Origin: an uncultured Flammeovirgaceae bacterium
GTDB taxonomy: Bacteria; Bacteroidota; Bacteroidia; Cytophagales; Cyclobacteriaceae
DNA: 52,825 nt
Reading direction: 5' to 3'
Assembly: GCA_937883755.1 (NCBI GenBank)
Contig: CAKZYA010000020.1
Location: forward strand, 1-52,825
The first letter of the stretch is position 1. Every line of letters begins with the position of its first letter. Of this stretch, positions 26,441 to 35,691 are shown one piece after another. The notes beneath the pieces are model-generated. The model was not told where the DNA came from, did not search any database, and saw only the letters and a list, made by a program, of their open reading frames with translations. The translations under genes were made by a program, and so were the position numbers.

Positions 26441-26525
26441 GGCGGGGTGCGGGATGCTGGGGGCAGGGGGCTTGGAATAGACGTTCAGCTTTCCATTTCG
26501 ATCTCCCAGCTCCTTGCACCCAGCC
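26441..26525. repeat. G-rich and C-rich word repeat between convergent genes
   Basis: GGGGTGCGGGATGCTGGGGG (within 26444-26463) and its extension are followed by the partly complementary ATCTCCCAGCTCCTTGCACC (from 26501) and CAGCCC. The arms can pair imperfectly and fill the gap between the PhoD-like gene and the convergent TPR gene. This is another member of the word-repeat patches of the window and may act as a terminator. Confidence 0.45.
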
Positions 26526-26531
26526 CGACGC

Positions 26532-26864
26532 TCAGTCCTCTTCCTCTTCCTCAAATAAAAACTCATTGTAGGCATTCTGCAATTCGCGAAGGGCGAGGTG
26601 GTCTTGTTGCTGCTGCGCTATGGTGATACCTTTTTGGTAGGTAGTTTCGGCTAAAGTAGTTTCTCCGTTAGCTTGGTACAGTTTGGCAGCGTGATAATAA
26701 GTAGCTACGTAATTAGGTTGTTCCGTTAACAATTTTTCATAGTACTGACGAGCCTGACTGAGGTCAGATTTAGCGTATTCGGTAGCAATAGCGTAAAGAG
26801 TAAACGGATCTTCAGGGTCTTCTTTTAAGAAATTGAGTAGGCGGGTCAGACGTTCTTGGCTCAT
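26532..26864 (-). CDS. Small tetratricopeptide repeat protein
   Basis: A 110-residue cytosolic protein with about three TPR-like helical pairs (FTLYAIATEYAKSDLSQA, YVATYYHAAKLYQANGETTLA, then a third) and an acidic tail (FEEEEED). It has no signal peptide. Similar short TPR proteins are widespread in Bacteroidota, with no assigned role. It diverges from etfB with a 97-bp spacer. Confidence 0.85.
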   Translation of the reverse strand: MSQERLTRLLNFLKEDPEDPFTLYAIATEYAKSDLSQARQYYEKLLTEQPNYVATYYHAAKLYQANGETTLAETTYQKGITIAQQQQDHLALRELQNAYNEFLFEEEEED

Positions 26865-26961
26865 TCCTGATCAGATTTTTATTTATTCTTGATTTACGTA
26901 ACTTCGCAGCAAAAAAACGGGTTATAGAAAAAATAATATTGAAGCCACAGAAGCGACGGTT

Positions 26962-27699
26962 ATGAAGATTTTAGTTTGTATTACCCATGTGCCCGATACT
27001 ACGTCAAAAATATCGTTTACCGATAATAACACCAAATTTGACTCTACGGGCGTACAGTACATTATTGGTCCCTATGATGATTACTCGCTAGCTCGAGCTA
27101 TTGAGTTGAAAGAACAGCACGGAGGGACAGTCACCGTAATTAATGTAGGTGAAGCCGAAACGGAACCAACTATTCGGAAAGCACTGGCCATTGGAGCAGA
27201 CGATGCCATTCGTATCAACGCTCATCCGGCTGATAGCTTTTTTGTTGCCCAGCAAATTGCTGCAGTAGTAAAAGAGGGCGGTTACGATTTGGTACTGATG
27301 GGACGCGAATCTATTGACTACAACGGTGGGCAGGTACATGGCATGGTAGGGGAGCTAGTTGGAATGCCTTCGATGTCGCCCGTAATGCAATTAGACATTG
27401 AAGGTGATACCGCCAAATTATCGCGGGAGATCGAAGGAGGTAAAGAGCAGTTGGAGGTGAAATTGCCTTTTATTGCCGGGTGTCAGGAGCCCATTGCTGA
27501 ATGGAAGATTCCAAATATGCGAGGGATTATGATGGCCAGAAAGAAGCCTCTAGAAGTACGAGAGCCTAGCACGAATGAGCAAATGACGAATACCATCAGT
27601 TATGAATTGCCACCACCCAAGGGTGAGGTGAAAATGTTCTCGGCTGATAATCTAGATCAACTGGTACAGGCATTGAAGAATGAAGCTAAGGTACTTTGA
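26962..27699 (+). CDS. etfB: Electron transfer flavoprotein beta subunit
   Basis: A 245-residue soluble subunit of ETF, the FAD/AMP heterodimer that takes electrons from acyl-CoA and other dehydrogenases to the quinone pool. Family features include the start KILVCITHVPDT, the central LVLMGRESIDYNGGQVHGMVGE region and the late recognition-loop region LPFIAGCQEPIAEWKIPN ahead of MRGIMMARKKPLE. Length is normal. It opens a four-gene run with etfA (58-bp gap), a DUF151 gene and a nucleoside transporter. Confidence 0.96.
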   Translation: MKILVCITHVPDTTSKISFTDNNTKFDSTGVQYIIGPYDDYSLARAIELKEQHGGTVTVINVGEAETEPTIRKALAIGADDAIRINAHPADSFFVAQQIAAVVKEGGYDLVLMGRESIDYNGGQVHGMVGELVGMPSMSPVMQLDIEGDTAKLSREIEGGKEQLEVKLPFIAGCQEPIAEWKIPNMRGIMMARKKPLEVREPSTNEQMTNTISYELPPPKGEVKMFSADNLDQLVQALKNEAKVL

Positions 27700-27757
27700 C
27701 TTGTAAACGAGATCATTGTTTTTAGTAAATTATTAACAACATTCCGAACACATAATT

Positions 27758-28732
27758 ATGGCAATAATAGCACTTATTGAGGATGCCGACGGCAAGGTTA
27801 AAAAGTCGTCAGTAGAAGCAGTAGCCTACGCAGTGGCGCTGGCTCAGCAAATGGGTGAAGGAGAAGTAGTAGCCTTGGCATTAGGCAATCAGGTGGACAA
27901 CGAAGAATTAGAGAACTTAGGGGTGTTTGGAGCTAATCGGGTACTTCATGCCAGTGATGAACGGCTTAACCAAGGAGTAATCCAAGCCTACGCCTCAGTG
28001 GTTGATCAGGCAATGAATGAGGTAGGCGCGAATGTGCTGATATTATCTAAATCATCTTTGGGCGATCCAGTTGCTTCTCGGGTAGCCATAAAGCAACAAG
28101 CCGCTTTGGGGGCGAATGTGGTAGAATTACCTGATTTGAGTGATGGGTTTGTGGTGAAGAGTAGTATTTACACCGGGAAGGCTTTCTCCCATACCAAACT
28201 TGATCGGGATAAGAAGATCATCGCGTTACGAAAAAACGCTATTGTTCCCACCGAAGGTGAAGGAAAAGCTACGGTAGAAGCCTTCTCAGCTAGCCTGTCA
28301 GATGCTGATTTTGGAGCTACTATTACCAACACTGAAAAAAGCGAAGGCGATATTTTATTACCCGAAGCCGATATTGTAGTATCCGGCGGACGTGGCCTGA
28401 AAGGAGCGGATAACTGGGGAATGATAGAGGATTTGGCCGAAACATTAGGGGCCGCTACTGGATGTAGTAAGCCGGTTTCGGATATAGGCTGGCGACCGCA
28501 TCACGAACACGTAGGGCAAACGGGAGTAAAAGTAAGCCCGACCCTTTATGTGGCTATTGGTATCTCGGGAGCCATTCAGCATTTAGCAGGCGTCAATTCG
28601 TCCAAAAATATTTTAGTCATTAATCAGGATGCCGAAGCTCCTTTCTTCAAAGCTGCCGACTACGGAGTGGTGGGAGATGCCTTCGAGATCGTACCTCAGT
28701 TAACCGAAAAGATCAAAGCCTCTCAAAACTAA
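27758..28732 (+). CDS. etfA: Electron transfer flavoprotein alpha subunit
   Basis: A 324-residue FAD-binding subunit of ETF. The C-terminal FAD domain is intact: VVSGGRGLKG, GCSKPVSDIGW, GQTGVKVSP, YVAIGISGAIQH and DYGVVGDAFEIVP, all standard contacts. The N-terminal half is the usual diverged ETF alpha domain. It partners the upstream etfB product in fatty-acid or branched-chain amino-acid oxidation. The DUF151 gene starts 12 bp after its stop, so the two are probably cotranscribed. Confidence 0.97.
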   Translation: MAIIALIEDADGKVKKSSVEAVAYAVALAQQMGEGEVVALALGNQVDNEELENLGVFGANRVLHASDERLNQGVIQAYASVVDQAMNEVGANVLILSKSSLGDPVASRVAIKQQAALGANVVELPDLSDGFVVKSSIYTGKAFSHTKLDRDKKIIALRKNAIVPTEGEGKATVEAFSASLSDADFGATITNTEKSEGDILLPEADIVVSGGRGLKGADNWGMIEDLAETLGAATGCSKPVSDIGWRPHHEHVGQTGVKVSPTLYVAIGISGAIQHLAGVNSSKNILVINQDAEAPFFKAADYGVVGDAFEIVPQLTEKIKASQN

Positions 28733-28744
28733 GTTGCTCGTATT

Positions 28745-29335
28745 GTGGATAAAATAGAATTAGAAATTTTAGGCCTTTCTTCTAGTCAGTCTCAGCAAGG
28801 TTCTTTTGCGCTTGTATTGGGAGAAACCGTCGGTAACCGTCGGTTACCGATCATTATTGGGATGTTTGAGGCGCAGGCAATCGCTATTGAAATAGAGAAA
28901 ATTGTTCCAAATCGTCCGATGACCCACGATTTGTTCAAGTCATTTGCGCGAAACTTTCATTATACCGTAGAAGAGATTATGATCTCTGACCTAAAAGAGG
29001 GAGTATTCTTTGCTAAGATTATTTGTAGTGATGGAACTGGCACTACTGAGATAGATGCTCGTCCGTCAGATGCTATTGCAATCGGGCTACGGTTTGATGT
29101 ACCGATTTTCACTAACGAGAGTGTACTGTCTGAAGCGGGTATTGTACTGACTGATGAGGAAGGGGAAGCTGAAGTTCCCTCTACCCCAACTGGGACTCAA
29201 TCAAAGAAAAACCCTACTGAGAAACTGAAAGATTTGTCAAATGATCGTCTTCAATCCATGTTAGACGAAGCCTTAAAAGGCGAAGACTACGAGAAAGCCG
29301 CCAAGATTCGAGATGAGATGAACCGCCGTAACTAA
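28745..29335 (+). CDS. DUF151 (bifunctional nuclease-like) protein with UVR motif
   Basis: A 196-residue protein using a GTG start at 28745-28747, chosen because it gives the family start DKIELEILGLSSSQ and no ATG lies upstream. Residues about 1-135 are the DUF151/BFN domain (LPIIIGMFEAQAIAIE, ARPSDAIAIGLRF). After a Pro/Thr linker, residues about 155-196 form a UvrB/UvrC-type helical hairpin (MLDEALKGEDYEKAAKIRDE). This two-domain architecture is common in Bacteroidota. A plant member has nuclease activity, but the bacterial role is not established. It lies directly after etfA. Confidence 0.92.
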   Translation: MDKIELEILGLSSSQSQQGSFALVLGETVGNRRLPIIIGMFEAQAIAIEIEKIVPNRPMTHDLFKSFARNFHYTVEEIMISDLKEGVFFAKIICSDGTGTTEIDARPSDAIAIGLRFDVPIFTNESVLSEAGIVLTDEEGEAEVPSTPTGTQSKKNPTEKLKDLSNDRLQSMLDEALKGEDYEKAAKIRDEMNRRN

Positions 29336-29391
29336 CTACTTACTCTACCTATCCTAATCGTGTCGGGATACATCTACTAGCCTAACCTACT

Positions 29392-30687
29392 ATGCCTTAC
29401 ATCCGAGGAATCCTGGGAATTGCTGCCTTGGTGTTTATTGCCTTTCTGTTTTCCCGAAACCGTCGAGCTATCAATTGGCGCCTAGTGGCTACGGGACTTG
29501 CACTTCAGCTTGTCGCTGGAATATTGATTCTTAAAGTTCCCTTTGTCAAGGCAATTTTCAACTCAGTGAGTGAAGCTTTCGTAAAGTTTCTGAGCTTCTC
29601 CCAGCAAGGGGCTGAGTTTCTGTTTGGTGATTTAGTAGATGCTACATCTTTCGGTTACATTTTTGCCTTTCAGGTACTTCCCACTATTATCTTCTTCTCC
29701 ACCGTGACGGCGGGGTTGTATTATCTGGGCATTTTGCAAAAAGTGGTGTACGGCATTGCCTGGGTAATGGCTCGCACTATGCGACTTTCGGGAGCGGAAA
29801 GCCTTTCGGCAGCGGGAAATATCTTTCTGGGTCAGACGGAAGCCCCACTGTTGGTGCGTCCCTATATTGCCGGAATGACTTTTTCTGAGATCATGTGTCT
29901 GATGACCGGGGGAATGGCGACTATTGCAGGCGGGGTATTGGGCGGTTACGTAGCTTTTCTGGGCGGTGGCGATCCAGTAGAGCAAACCCGGTTTGCCGCC
30001 TATTTACTCAGCGCTTCTATTATGAATGCTCCAGCGGCCATTGTGATTGCTAAGATACTGATACCAGAAACTCAGCCCGAGGCTATTCGTCAGGACTTGG
30101 ACATTAGTGGTGAAAATTTAGGAGTCAACGTAATTGATGCCCTAGCCCGAGGAGCTTCGGAAGGGCTAAAGTTAGCATTGAACGTTGGGGGAATGCTGCT
30201 AGCGTTTATTGCCGTGATAGCAGCAATTAATTATTTCTTATCAGGAGTTATTGGTGACTGGACCGGACTGAATCAGTTTGTGAATCGTACTACCAATGGG
30301 GCTTTTGACGGATTTTCACTAGAATATTTGCTGGGGCAACTCTTCCGGGTGTTTGCGTTTATTATGGGAGTAGATTGGAGTCAGACCTTACAAGTAGGCA
30401 GCTTACTAGGTCAAAAAACTGTCATTAATGAGTTTGTGGCGTACCTAGACCTATCAGAAATGAAAGCCGACGGAGTACTGGGTGGAAAAGCATTAATAAT
30501 TGCCACTTATGCCCTATGTGGGTTTTCTAACTTCAGCTCTATCGCTATTCAGATTGGTGGTATTGGCAGCCTTGCCCCTAAGCAGCAGAGCAATCTTTCT
30601 AAATTAGGGCTATGGGCACTAATGGCTGCAACCTTTGCTTGCATGATGACGGCTACCATTGCGGGTATGCTCGTGAGTGTAGAATAA
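29392..30687 (+). CDS. Concentrative nucleoside transporter (NupC/CNT family)
   Basis: A 431-residue inner-membrane transporter that imports nucleosides with H+ or Na+. Many hydrophobic helices are visible, with CNT hallmarks GQTEAPLLVRPYI (substrate and ion loop HP1), the NAPAAIVIAKILIPE stretch, the second hairpin region KTVINEFVAY and CGFSNFSSIAIQIGGIGSLAP near the C-terminus. It is last in the run after the DUF151 gene (56-bp gap) and is convergent with the AI-2E family gene 27 bp away, with no clear terminator between. Confidence 0.94.
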   Translation: MPYIRGILGIAALVFIAFLFSRNRRAINWRLVATGLALQLVAGILILKVPFVKAIFNSVSEAFVKFLSFSQQGAEFLFGDLVDATSFGYIFAFQVLPTIIFFSTVTAGLYYLGILQKVVYGIAWVMARTMRLSGAESLSAAGNIFLGQTEAPLLVRPYIAGMTFSEIMCLMTGGMATIAGGVLGGYVAFLGGGDPVEQTRFAAYLLSASIMNAPAAIVIAKILIPETQPEAIRQDLDISGENLGVNVIDALARGASEGLKLALNVGGMLLAFIAVIAAINYFLSGVIGDWTGLNQFVNRTTNGAFDGFSLEYLLGQLFRVFAFIMGVDWSQTLQVGSLLGQKTVINEFVAYLDLSEMKADGVLGGKALIIATYALCGFSNFSSIAIQIGGIGSLAPKQQSNLSKLGLWALMAATFACMMTATIAGMLVSVE

Positions 30688-30714
30688 TTTATCGCTGCCT
30701 TACCTCAATTTTCT

Positions 30715-31860
30715 TTAGGCTTTTTGACGAGCCATTTCTTTTTCTCTTGCCGACTTTCTCCTGATCCTTATCTTCTGTATTCTTTGGAACCTTCTCTTAC
30801 GCGAATCTAAAGTATACTCATCAGGTGGGTTGCCTAGTAAAAATCCGAGTGGTTGAAGAGACTCTATTGCTTCGCAAATCACTTTGATGATAGCTAGTAC
30901 TGGAATAGATAAGATCATGCCAATGGCTCCCCAAATCATCCCGCCAAAGAATAATGCTAGAATAGCGGCAAACGGGTTAATGCTCACTCTGCTTCCTACA
31001 ACATTGGGAGTAATAAAGTTTCCCTCCAAAAACTGTACGGCCCAAAAGAGTAGAGCAACCCCTACCGGATACCACAGTGAATCTTTAGTAGCTAAGGCAA
31101 ATAGGATAGGAAGTAGTGAGCCAATAAATACTCCCACGTACGGAATAATGGTGAGTACCGCCGCTAGCGCACCAAAGAATACCGCGTGCTCAATTCCCAG
31201 TACCATCAATCCCACAGTGTTTAGAATACCAACAATTAGGATAACGGTGAATAGCCCCAAGATATAACTGCGTACTACCTGCTCTATTTTTATGACCGTA
31301 GCCCCAACTACTTCATGTTTGGGGGGAGAGAATAATCGGTACAGAAATGCAACGAAGAACTTTCGATAATAGAGAAAGAAGAACAGAGAAATGATACACA
31401 AGAAAAATGCTGTAAAGAAGCCAGCGGTTGCCGAAAGGGTACGGGTAAGAAAAGTAGTGCTACCCTGTAACAAGGTAGTAATTGAGTCTTTAATGTAATT
31501 AATTTGCTCCTGCGGTGCTATACCCAAAGTACCTTCCATCCAATCAGAACTTTGGTCAATGGCAGTATTGAACCGGGCTTCAATGGTATTAATATCGCGG
31601 GCGATACTACGAACTTGAGCGGAAAAGAAGTACGAAAGTCCTGCCAGTACCAATACCACAAATACCATAGATAGTACCGAACTGATTCCCCGAGGAATTC
31701 TGACTCGCTCAAGCCAGGAGCTAACCGGACGCAATAACAAAGCTAAAATCAAAGCAGTAAATACTGGACTTAGAACCGACTTAGCTACAATGAGCAAGTA
31801 AGCGGTAAGAATAATAGCAGATAGTATGATGAGGTATTTAGCGTATCCGGGAATTTTCAT
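30715..31860 (-). CDS. AI-2E/PerM family permease
   Basis: A 381-residue membrane protein of the AI-2E exporter-like (PF01594) superfamily, from ATG 31858-31860; a TTG at 31890 would add ten residues and is less likely. It has paired N-terminal helices, a soluble insert (IARDINTIEARFNTAIDQSS), central helices, and the conserved end region FLEGNFITPNVVGSRVSINP then FFGGMIWGAIGMILSIPVLA. A basic cytosolic tail (KRRFQRIQKIRIRRKS) follows. Members transport diverse small molecules or ions; a true AI-2 function cannot be assumed. Confidence 0.92.
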   Translation of the reverse strand: MKIPGYAKYLIILSAIILTAYLLIVAKSVLSPVFTALILALLLRPVSSWLERVRIPRGISSVLSMVFVVLVLAGLSYFFSAQVRSIARDINTIEARFNTAIDQSSDWMEGTLGIAPQEQINYIKDSITTLLQGSTTFLTRTLSATAGFFTAFFLCIISLFFFLYYRKFFVAFLYRLFSPPKHEVVGATVIKIEQVVRSYILGLFTVILIVGILNTVGLMVLGIEHAVFFGALAAVLTIIPYVGVFIGSLLPILFALATKDSLWYPVGVALLFWAVQFLEGNFITPNVVGSRVSINPFAAILALFFGGMIWGAIGMILSIPVLAIIKVICEAIESLQPLGFLLGNPPDEYTLDSRKRRFQRIQKIRIRRKSAREKEMARQKA

Positions 31861-31956
31861 CAGTAGATAGGTTGAATAATAGTAAATCAAATACTTTAAC
31901 GCGAAGCAATAAGATAGGTTGATACCGCTTTCTTGGTTTTAGAGCTTAAAATTCAG

Positions 31957-32030
31957 AGTTCGGAGTTCGGAGTTTTGAGTTTCTTAACTATCGAATGCCT
32001 GAACACAATAACACCTTAACACTTTAGCAC
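31957..32030. repeat. Heptamer and word repeats upstream of tyrS
   Basis: AGTTCGG occurs twice in tandem plus a partial third copy (31957-31974). Then come CCTGAACAC (31998-32006), ACACCTTAACAC and TTTAGCAC. CCTGAACAC is the same word that forms the octamer array at the right edge of the window, 20 kb away. Confidence 0.6.
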
Positions 32031-32055
32031 TAAGAAATATGAAATTCTATATTTG
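32023..32055 (+). promoter_or_regulatory. Candidate tyrS promoter
   Basis: TATATTTG at 32048-32055 is an exact TAnnTTTG -7 box. A TTTAG at 32023-32027 stands 20 bases upstream as a weak -33 element. The tyrS ATG follows 41 bases after the -7 box. Confidence 0.5.
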
Positions 32056-32095
32056 CAGCTTCAGAAAATAATCACAGAATATTAAGCATTGGGAA

Positions 32096-33379
32096 ATGGC
32101 AAACTTAGCTGATTTTATAAAGGAACTACATTGGCGGGGTATGATTCACGATATGACTCCCGGTACGGAAGAGCAACTTGCTAAAGAGAAAACGCAGGGG
32201 TACATTGGATTTGACCCAACGGCTAAATCTTTACACATTGGCAATTTAGCTACGGTGATGTTGCTAGTACATTTGCAACGAAGTGGGCATCAGCCGGTGG
32301 CTCTGGTAGGTGGAGCAACGGGTATGGTGGGCGATCCTTCGGGAAAATCAGCGGAGCGTAATTTGCTAGATGAAGCAACCCTTCGGGAAAACCAGGCCGG
32401 GGTACGACAGCAACTGGAGAAGTTTCTAGACTTTGATGCAGTGGGTAATCCGGCAGTACTGGTCAACAACTACGATTGGTTCGGAAAAATTGGTTTTCTG
32501 GAATTTTTGCGAGATGCAGGCAAGCACTTGACAGTCAACTATATGATGGCGAAAGACTCGGTGAAAAAGCGACTCGAGACCGGACTTTCGTTTACCGAAT
32601 TCTCGTACCAATTGCTGCAAGGCTACGATTTTTATCATTTGTACCAGCACCACAGCGTAAAACTGCAAATGGGTGGTTCAGACCAGTGGGGGAATATCAC
32701 TACCGGAACCGAATTTATCCGCCGTAAGGCCAACGGGGATGCCTTCGCTCTAACAGCCCCGCTCATTACCAAATCGGACGGAACCAAGTTTGGTAAGTCT
32801 GAGTCGGGTAACGTTTGGCTAGACGCCCAAATGACTTCACCCTACAAGTTTTACCAGTTCTGGCTCAATGTGGCCGACGATGACCTGTCGCATTTGCTGC
32901 GAGTATTTTCTTTGAAAAATCAAGAAGAAATTGAAGCACTGGAAAAATTGCCTAACCCTAATGAAGCCAAGCGAGCACTAGCCGAAGAACTGACGACCCG
33001 TATTCATTCGGCTGAAGACTTTGAAAATGCTCGTGATGCCTCATCCATTCTGTTTGGCAATGCTGCTCTGGAGAAAATTCAGCAGATTGATGAGCAAACA
33101 CTACTAGAAGTTTTTGAAGGCCTACCTCAGCGAACCATTTCCCGTAGTGATTACGAAGCTACTACCAATGTGATAGATCTGCTATCGGAAACTACGCAAC
33201 AACTGGTTTTTAAATCCAAAGGAGAAGCCCGCCGCATGATTCAACAAGGTGGAGTTAGCATCAATAAAGAGAAAATCGCCTCCGCAGAAGCCGAGGTCAA
33301 CTTTTCGCTACTGCAAAACAAATATTTACTCGTGCAGCGCGGAAAGAAAAATCATTTCCTAGTGCGAGTAGAGGAGTAA
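32096..33379 (+). CDS. tyrS: Tyrosyl-tRNA synthetase
   Basis: A 427-residue class Ic aminoacyl-tRNA synthetase that charges tRNA-Tyr. The HIGH-type motif is HIGN in [10 protein letters not shown] near residue 48, the KMSKS-type motif is KFGKS near residue 232, and the tyrosine pocket contains [13 protein letters not shown] and GGSDQWGN. The C-terminal S4 RNA-binding domain runs from about 360 ([19 protein letters not shown]). Full length and intact. A 122-residue unknown gene begins one base after its stop. Confidence 0.97.
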   Translation: MANLADFIKELHWRGMIHDMTPGTEEQLAKEKTQGYIGFDPTAKSLHIGNLATVMLLVHLQRSGHQPVALVGGATGMVGDPSGKSAERNLLDEATLRENQAGVRQQLEKFLDFDAVGNPAVLVNNYDWFGKIGFLEFLRDAGKHLTVNYMMAKDSVKKRLETGLSFTEFSYQLLQGYDFYHLYQHHSVKLQMGGSDQWGNITTGTEFIRRKANGDAFALTAPLITKSDGTKFGKSESGNVWLDAQMTSPYKFYQFWLNVADDDLSHLLRVFSLKNQEEIEALEKLPNPNEAKRALAEELTTRIHSAEDFENARDASSILFGNAALEKIQQIDEQTLLEVFEGLPQRTISRSDYEATTNVIDLLSETTQQLVFKSKGEARRMIQQGGVSINKEKIASAEAEVNFSLLQNKYLLVQRGKKNHFLVRVEE

Positions 33380-33380
33380 A

Positions 33381-33749
33381 ATGTCTGATAAGAAGTATTT
33401 AAACGAGATAGGAAGCTTCTTAGAGAGAAAGTTTCCAGGTAGAGTGGGAGTTATTGATAAGGCACTTCTCTATATTGATAGTGAGAAAAGCGATGGTTAT
33501 GCTGTGATGGTTAGCCATGATGAGACTGAAGCTACTATTGCAATAGATTCTGTATTTGAATCATATTTCTTAGATGACACTAGAGTAGAAAAAGTGCTGT
33601 GGAGGTTTCTAACAATATTGACTAAAGACATGCATATCACAAAATATTATAAAGGGACTTTTCACTATAAGACAAAGTTCGAGCTAGTTGATAGCAAGAG
33701 AGATGTAGAAGTCTTTGGCACAACTATGATCTGGCTCTACCCATATTAG
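33381..33749 (+). CDS. Unknown protein coupled to tyrS
   Basis: I do not recognise this 122-residue protein. It has no signal peptide or membrane segment. It is a mixed alpha/beta sequence with many charged residues (FLERKFPGRVGVIDKALLYI, then HDETEATIAIDSVFESYFLD) and aromatic-rich ends (KYYKGTFHYKTKF, IWLYPY). The ATG lies one base after the tyrS stop, so it would be coupled. Its base composition is more AT-rich than tyrS, which could mean later acquisition. It may be an orphan or a lineage-specific protein. Confidence 0.6.
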   Translation: MSDKKYLNEIGSFLERKFPGRVGVIDKALLYIDSEKSDGYAVMVSHDETEATIAIDSVFESYFLDDTRVEKVLWRFLTILTKDMHITKYYKGTFHYKTKFELVDSKRDVEVFGTTMIWLYPY

Positions 33750-33843
33750 AAGAGAGATAGAACTGAACACTTCGCGCAGCTAGCGCTACTAAAGAATGAT
33801 GAAATTGAAGATACGTTTAGAACGCTGAGAAGGGATCAGTAAA

Positions 33844-34221
33844 CTACACTGGTGTCAAAACTTTCTCAGGAACAACTTTCTTTTCAGTGAAGTAAGCTGT
33901 AGCGAGTAAAGTTAAAGCGATAAAGGCACCTGCTGCTTGTCCATCTCCCGCATTGAGGTGAGCTGATGCCGCCAATATCACATTGAAGAAAAATCCAGCA
34001 TAAGCCCATTCTTTCAGAACCACGGATTTTTTTGCCCAAATAGCAACTAAGCCTAGAAGTTTAGCAATAGCTAATGGGTAAATTAGGTAAGTGGGAAATC
34101 CCAACGATTGAAAGGCTTCTTGAATAGCTTCATGATTGAAGAAGTAGTTAGAGACCGAGAAAATCATAAGTAAGGTGAACAGGCTGAGTACGACGTAGTA
34201 GGTAATTTTTGCAGCTTTCAT
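33844..34221 (-). CDS. DoxX-like small membrane protein
   Basis: A 125-residue protein with four hydrophobic helices, from ATG 34219-34221. A longer frame reaching 34356 would overlap the end of the acyltransferase gene and has no good start. The pattern TYLIYPLAIAKLLGLVAIW and LKEWAYAGFFFNVILAASAH is typical of the DoxX-like family (PF13564). Members are of unknown or redox-related function. It lies 70 bp after the acyltransferase gene and may be the last gene of the accA operon. Confidence 0.82.
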   Translation of the reverse strand: MKAAKITYYVVLSLFTLLMIFSVSNYFFNHEAIQEAFQSLGFPTYLIYPLAIAKLLGLVAIWAKKSVVLKEWAYAGFFFNVILAASAHLNAGDGQAAGAFIALTLLATAYFTEKKVVPEKVLTPV

Positions 34222-34291
34222 AATTATAGATTTTCCTGTAAATACGTATGCACTACTGTTGTAGTTACATGAATTATGAAAAAAATAAAAA

Positions 34292-34852
34292 CTAGTAGAT
34301 TCCCTGCTCAGGGTGCCGGGCGGTAAAGCCTTTATACTTTTCCTTGATAGCCTCAATATCTTGATTCACATCATCGGATGGGTAAAATGGTTCCATAAGA
34401 ATACCTGCTTCTTTTTTAGCATAGTCCAGATAACCCAGAAGAATAGGCACATTGGCTTGTTTAGATACGTGGTAAAAACCCGTTCGCCAACGTTTAGCAT
34501 ATTTTCGGGTGCCTTCCGGGGTTACTAACACAATCAGATGGTCACGCTCATCGAATAGCCTGGCCATTGCATCTACCATGCTTTCTCGTTTTAACCCTTT
34601 TTGCTTTCGATTAATGGGTATGGCACCTAATGCTTTAAGTATAATTCCTACCGGAGGTTTCATCCATTCTTTTTTAATGGTAAAACGAATCGGTATACCC
34701 ATTAGCCGAAGGGCTGAAAGTGCGTAGAAAATATCCCAGTTGCTGGTATGAGGAGCTGCAATCATAACTCCTTTCTTAATATGTTTGGGGAAATTCCTGT
34801 TATAAGACCAACCAGAAACACCTAAAATAATTTTCGCAATAATTTTCCACAT
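34292..34852 (-). CDS. PlsC-like 1-acylglycerol-3-phosphate acyltransferase
   Basis: A 186-residue acyltransferase. The catalytic HX4D motif is HTSNWD in APHTSNWDIFYAL, the second motif is GAIPINRK and the third is VTPEGTRKYAKRWRTGFYH. The short length and the TPEGTR form fit the small Bacteroidota acyltransferases related to PlsC, which add an acyl chain to a glycerophospholipid or ornithine-lipid precursor at the inner membrane. It follows the patatin gene with a 5-bp gap, so both belong to one operon with accA. Confidence 0.9.
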   Translation of the reverse strand: MWKIIAKIILGVSGWSYNRNFPKHIKKGVMIAAPHTSNWDIFYALSALRLMGIPIRFTIKKEWMKPPVGIILKALGAIPINRKQKGLKRESMVDAMARLFDERDHLIVLVTPEGTRKYAKRWRTGFYHVSKQANVPILLGYLDYAKKEAGILMEPFYPSDDVNQDIEAIKEKYKGFTARHPEQGIY

Positions 34853-34857
34853 AATGA

Positions 34858-35670
34858 TTAGGTTGTTGAGGGTAAACCGTTACAAAAACTAAGAATTTCA
34901 GTCTTCCGGCTTTTTGCGTAGTCGTAGCCAATCTGAAAGATTTCATCGGCTTTGCCGAGGTCAAAGATATGGTACGTTTTCAGGGCAGGAGGCTCAATAA
35001 ATAAGTCACAGTAATTACGGCGAGAGTATGAGTTCGCATTGATTGTGAGTAGAAAAGCCCGTTCTAGCATTGTTCGCATATTCATGATCTCAAACGTCTC
35101 GTCAACAGGGTTGCAGTGAGAGCCGATGATCTTATCGCAGGTACCAACTAGGGCTTCAGCCGGAAAATTATTAAGCAGGCCACCGTCCACAAATAGCTCA
35201 CCTCGAATATTAATGGGTTCAAACATCACCGGAATGCAAGTGGACGCCATCAGCGGGCGAATCAGGTCGCCCTGAGAGAAATAAACTGTTCGGCCCAGAC
35301 ATAAATCAGTGGCATTAATAGTTAGCGGAATTCGTAAGTCTTCAAAGGAGTCATGCGAAAGGTATTTTTTATAAAGCCACTCAGCACTATCCATCTTAAG
35401 TAGACCTGTTTTGCTAATAGCCGGACGAATGAGACGGAAAAAGTTAGTTTCATTGATAATCTGAAGAATTTCATCAGGTGAGTAGCCACTGGCGTACAGT
35501 GCGCCAGCAATGGCACCAGAACTACTTCCAGTAATTGCCCCTATTTTTATACCGAGTTCATCCAGTACCTTTAAAACCCCCAAGTGGGCAATACCTCGGG
35601 CACCTCCTCCCGACAAAACCAGTCCTAACTTTTGGCGTTTTCCTTCCGCAGCTACTGAGTCTTCCGGCAT
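34858..35670 (-). CDS. Patatin-like phospholipase (RssA/NTE type)
   Basis: A 270-residue serine hydrolase. The oxyanion loop is GGGARG near the N-terminus, the nucleophile elbow is GSSSGA and the catalytic Asp lies in DGGLLNN, giving a Ser-Asp dyad. No signal peptide, so it acts in the cytosol or at the inner leaflet, hydrolysing phospholipid or lysophospholipid acyl esters. It sits between accA (21-bp gap) and a PlsC-like acyltransferase (5-bp gap), which together suggest acyl-chain remodelling. Confidence 0.93.
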   Translation of the reverse strand: MPEDSVAAEGKRQKLGLVLSGGGARGIAHLGVLKVLDELGIKIGAITGSSSGAIAGALYASGYSPDEILQIINETNFFRLIRPAISKTGLLKMDSAEWLYKKYLSHDSFEDLRIPLTINATDLCLGRTVYFSQGDLIRPLMASTCIPVMFEPINIRGELFVDGGLLNNFPAEALVGTCDKIIGSHCNPVDETFEIMNMRTMLERAFLLTINANSYSRRNYCDLFIEPPALKTYHIFDLGKADEIFQIGYDYAKSRKTEILSFCNGLPSTT

Positions 35671-35691
35671 ATTGGCTGGTAGATTTTGTGC

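Noticed and set aside
34222-34356. Longer start for the DoxX-like gene
   Set aside because: It would overlap the acyltransferase gene and adds a non-conserved, Cys/Asn-rich segment before the membrane domain.
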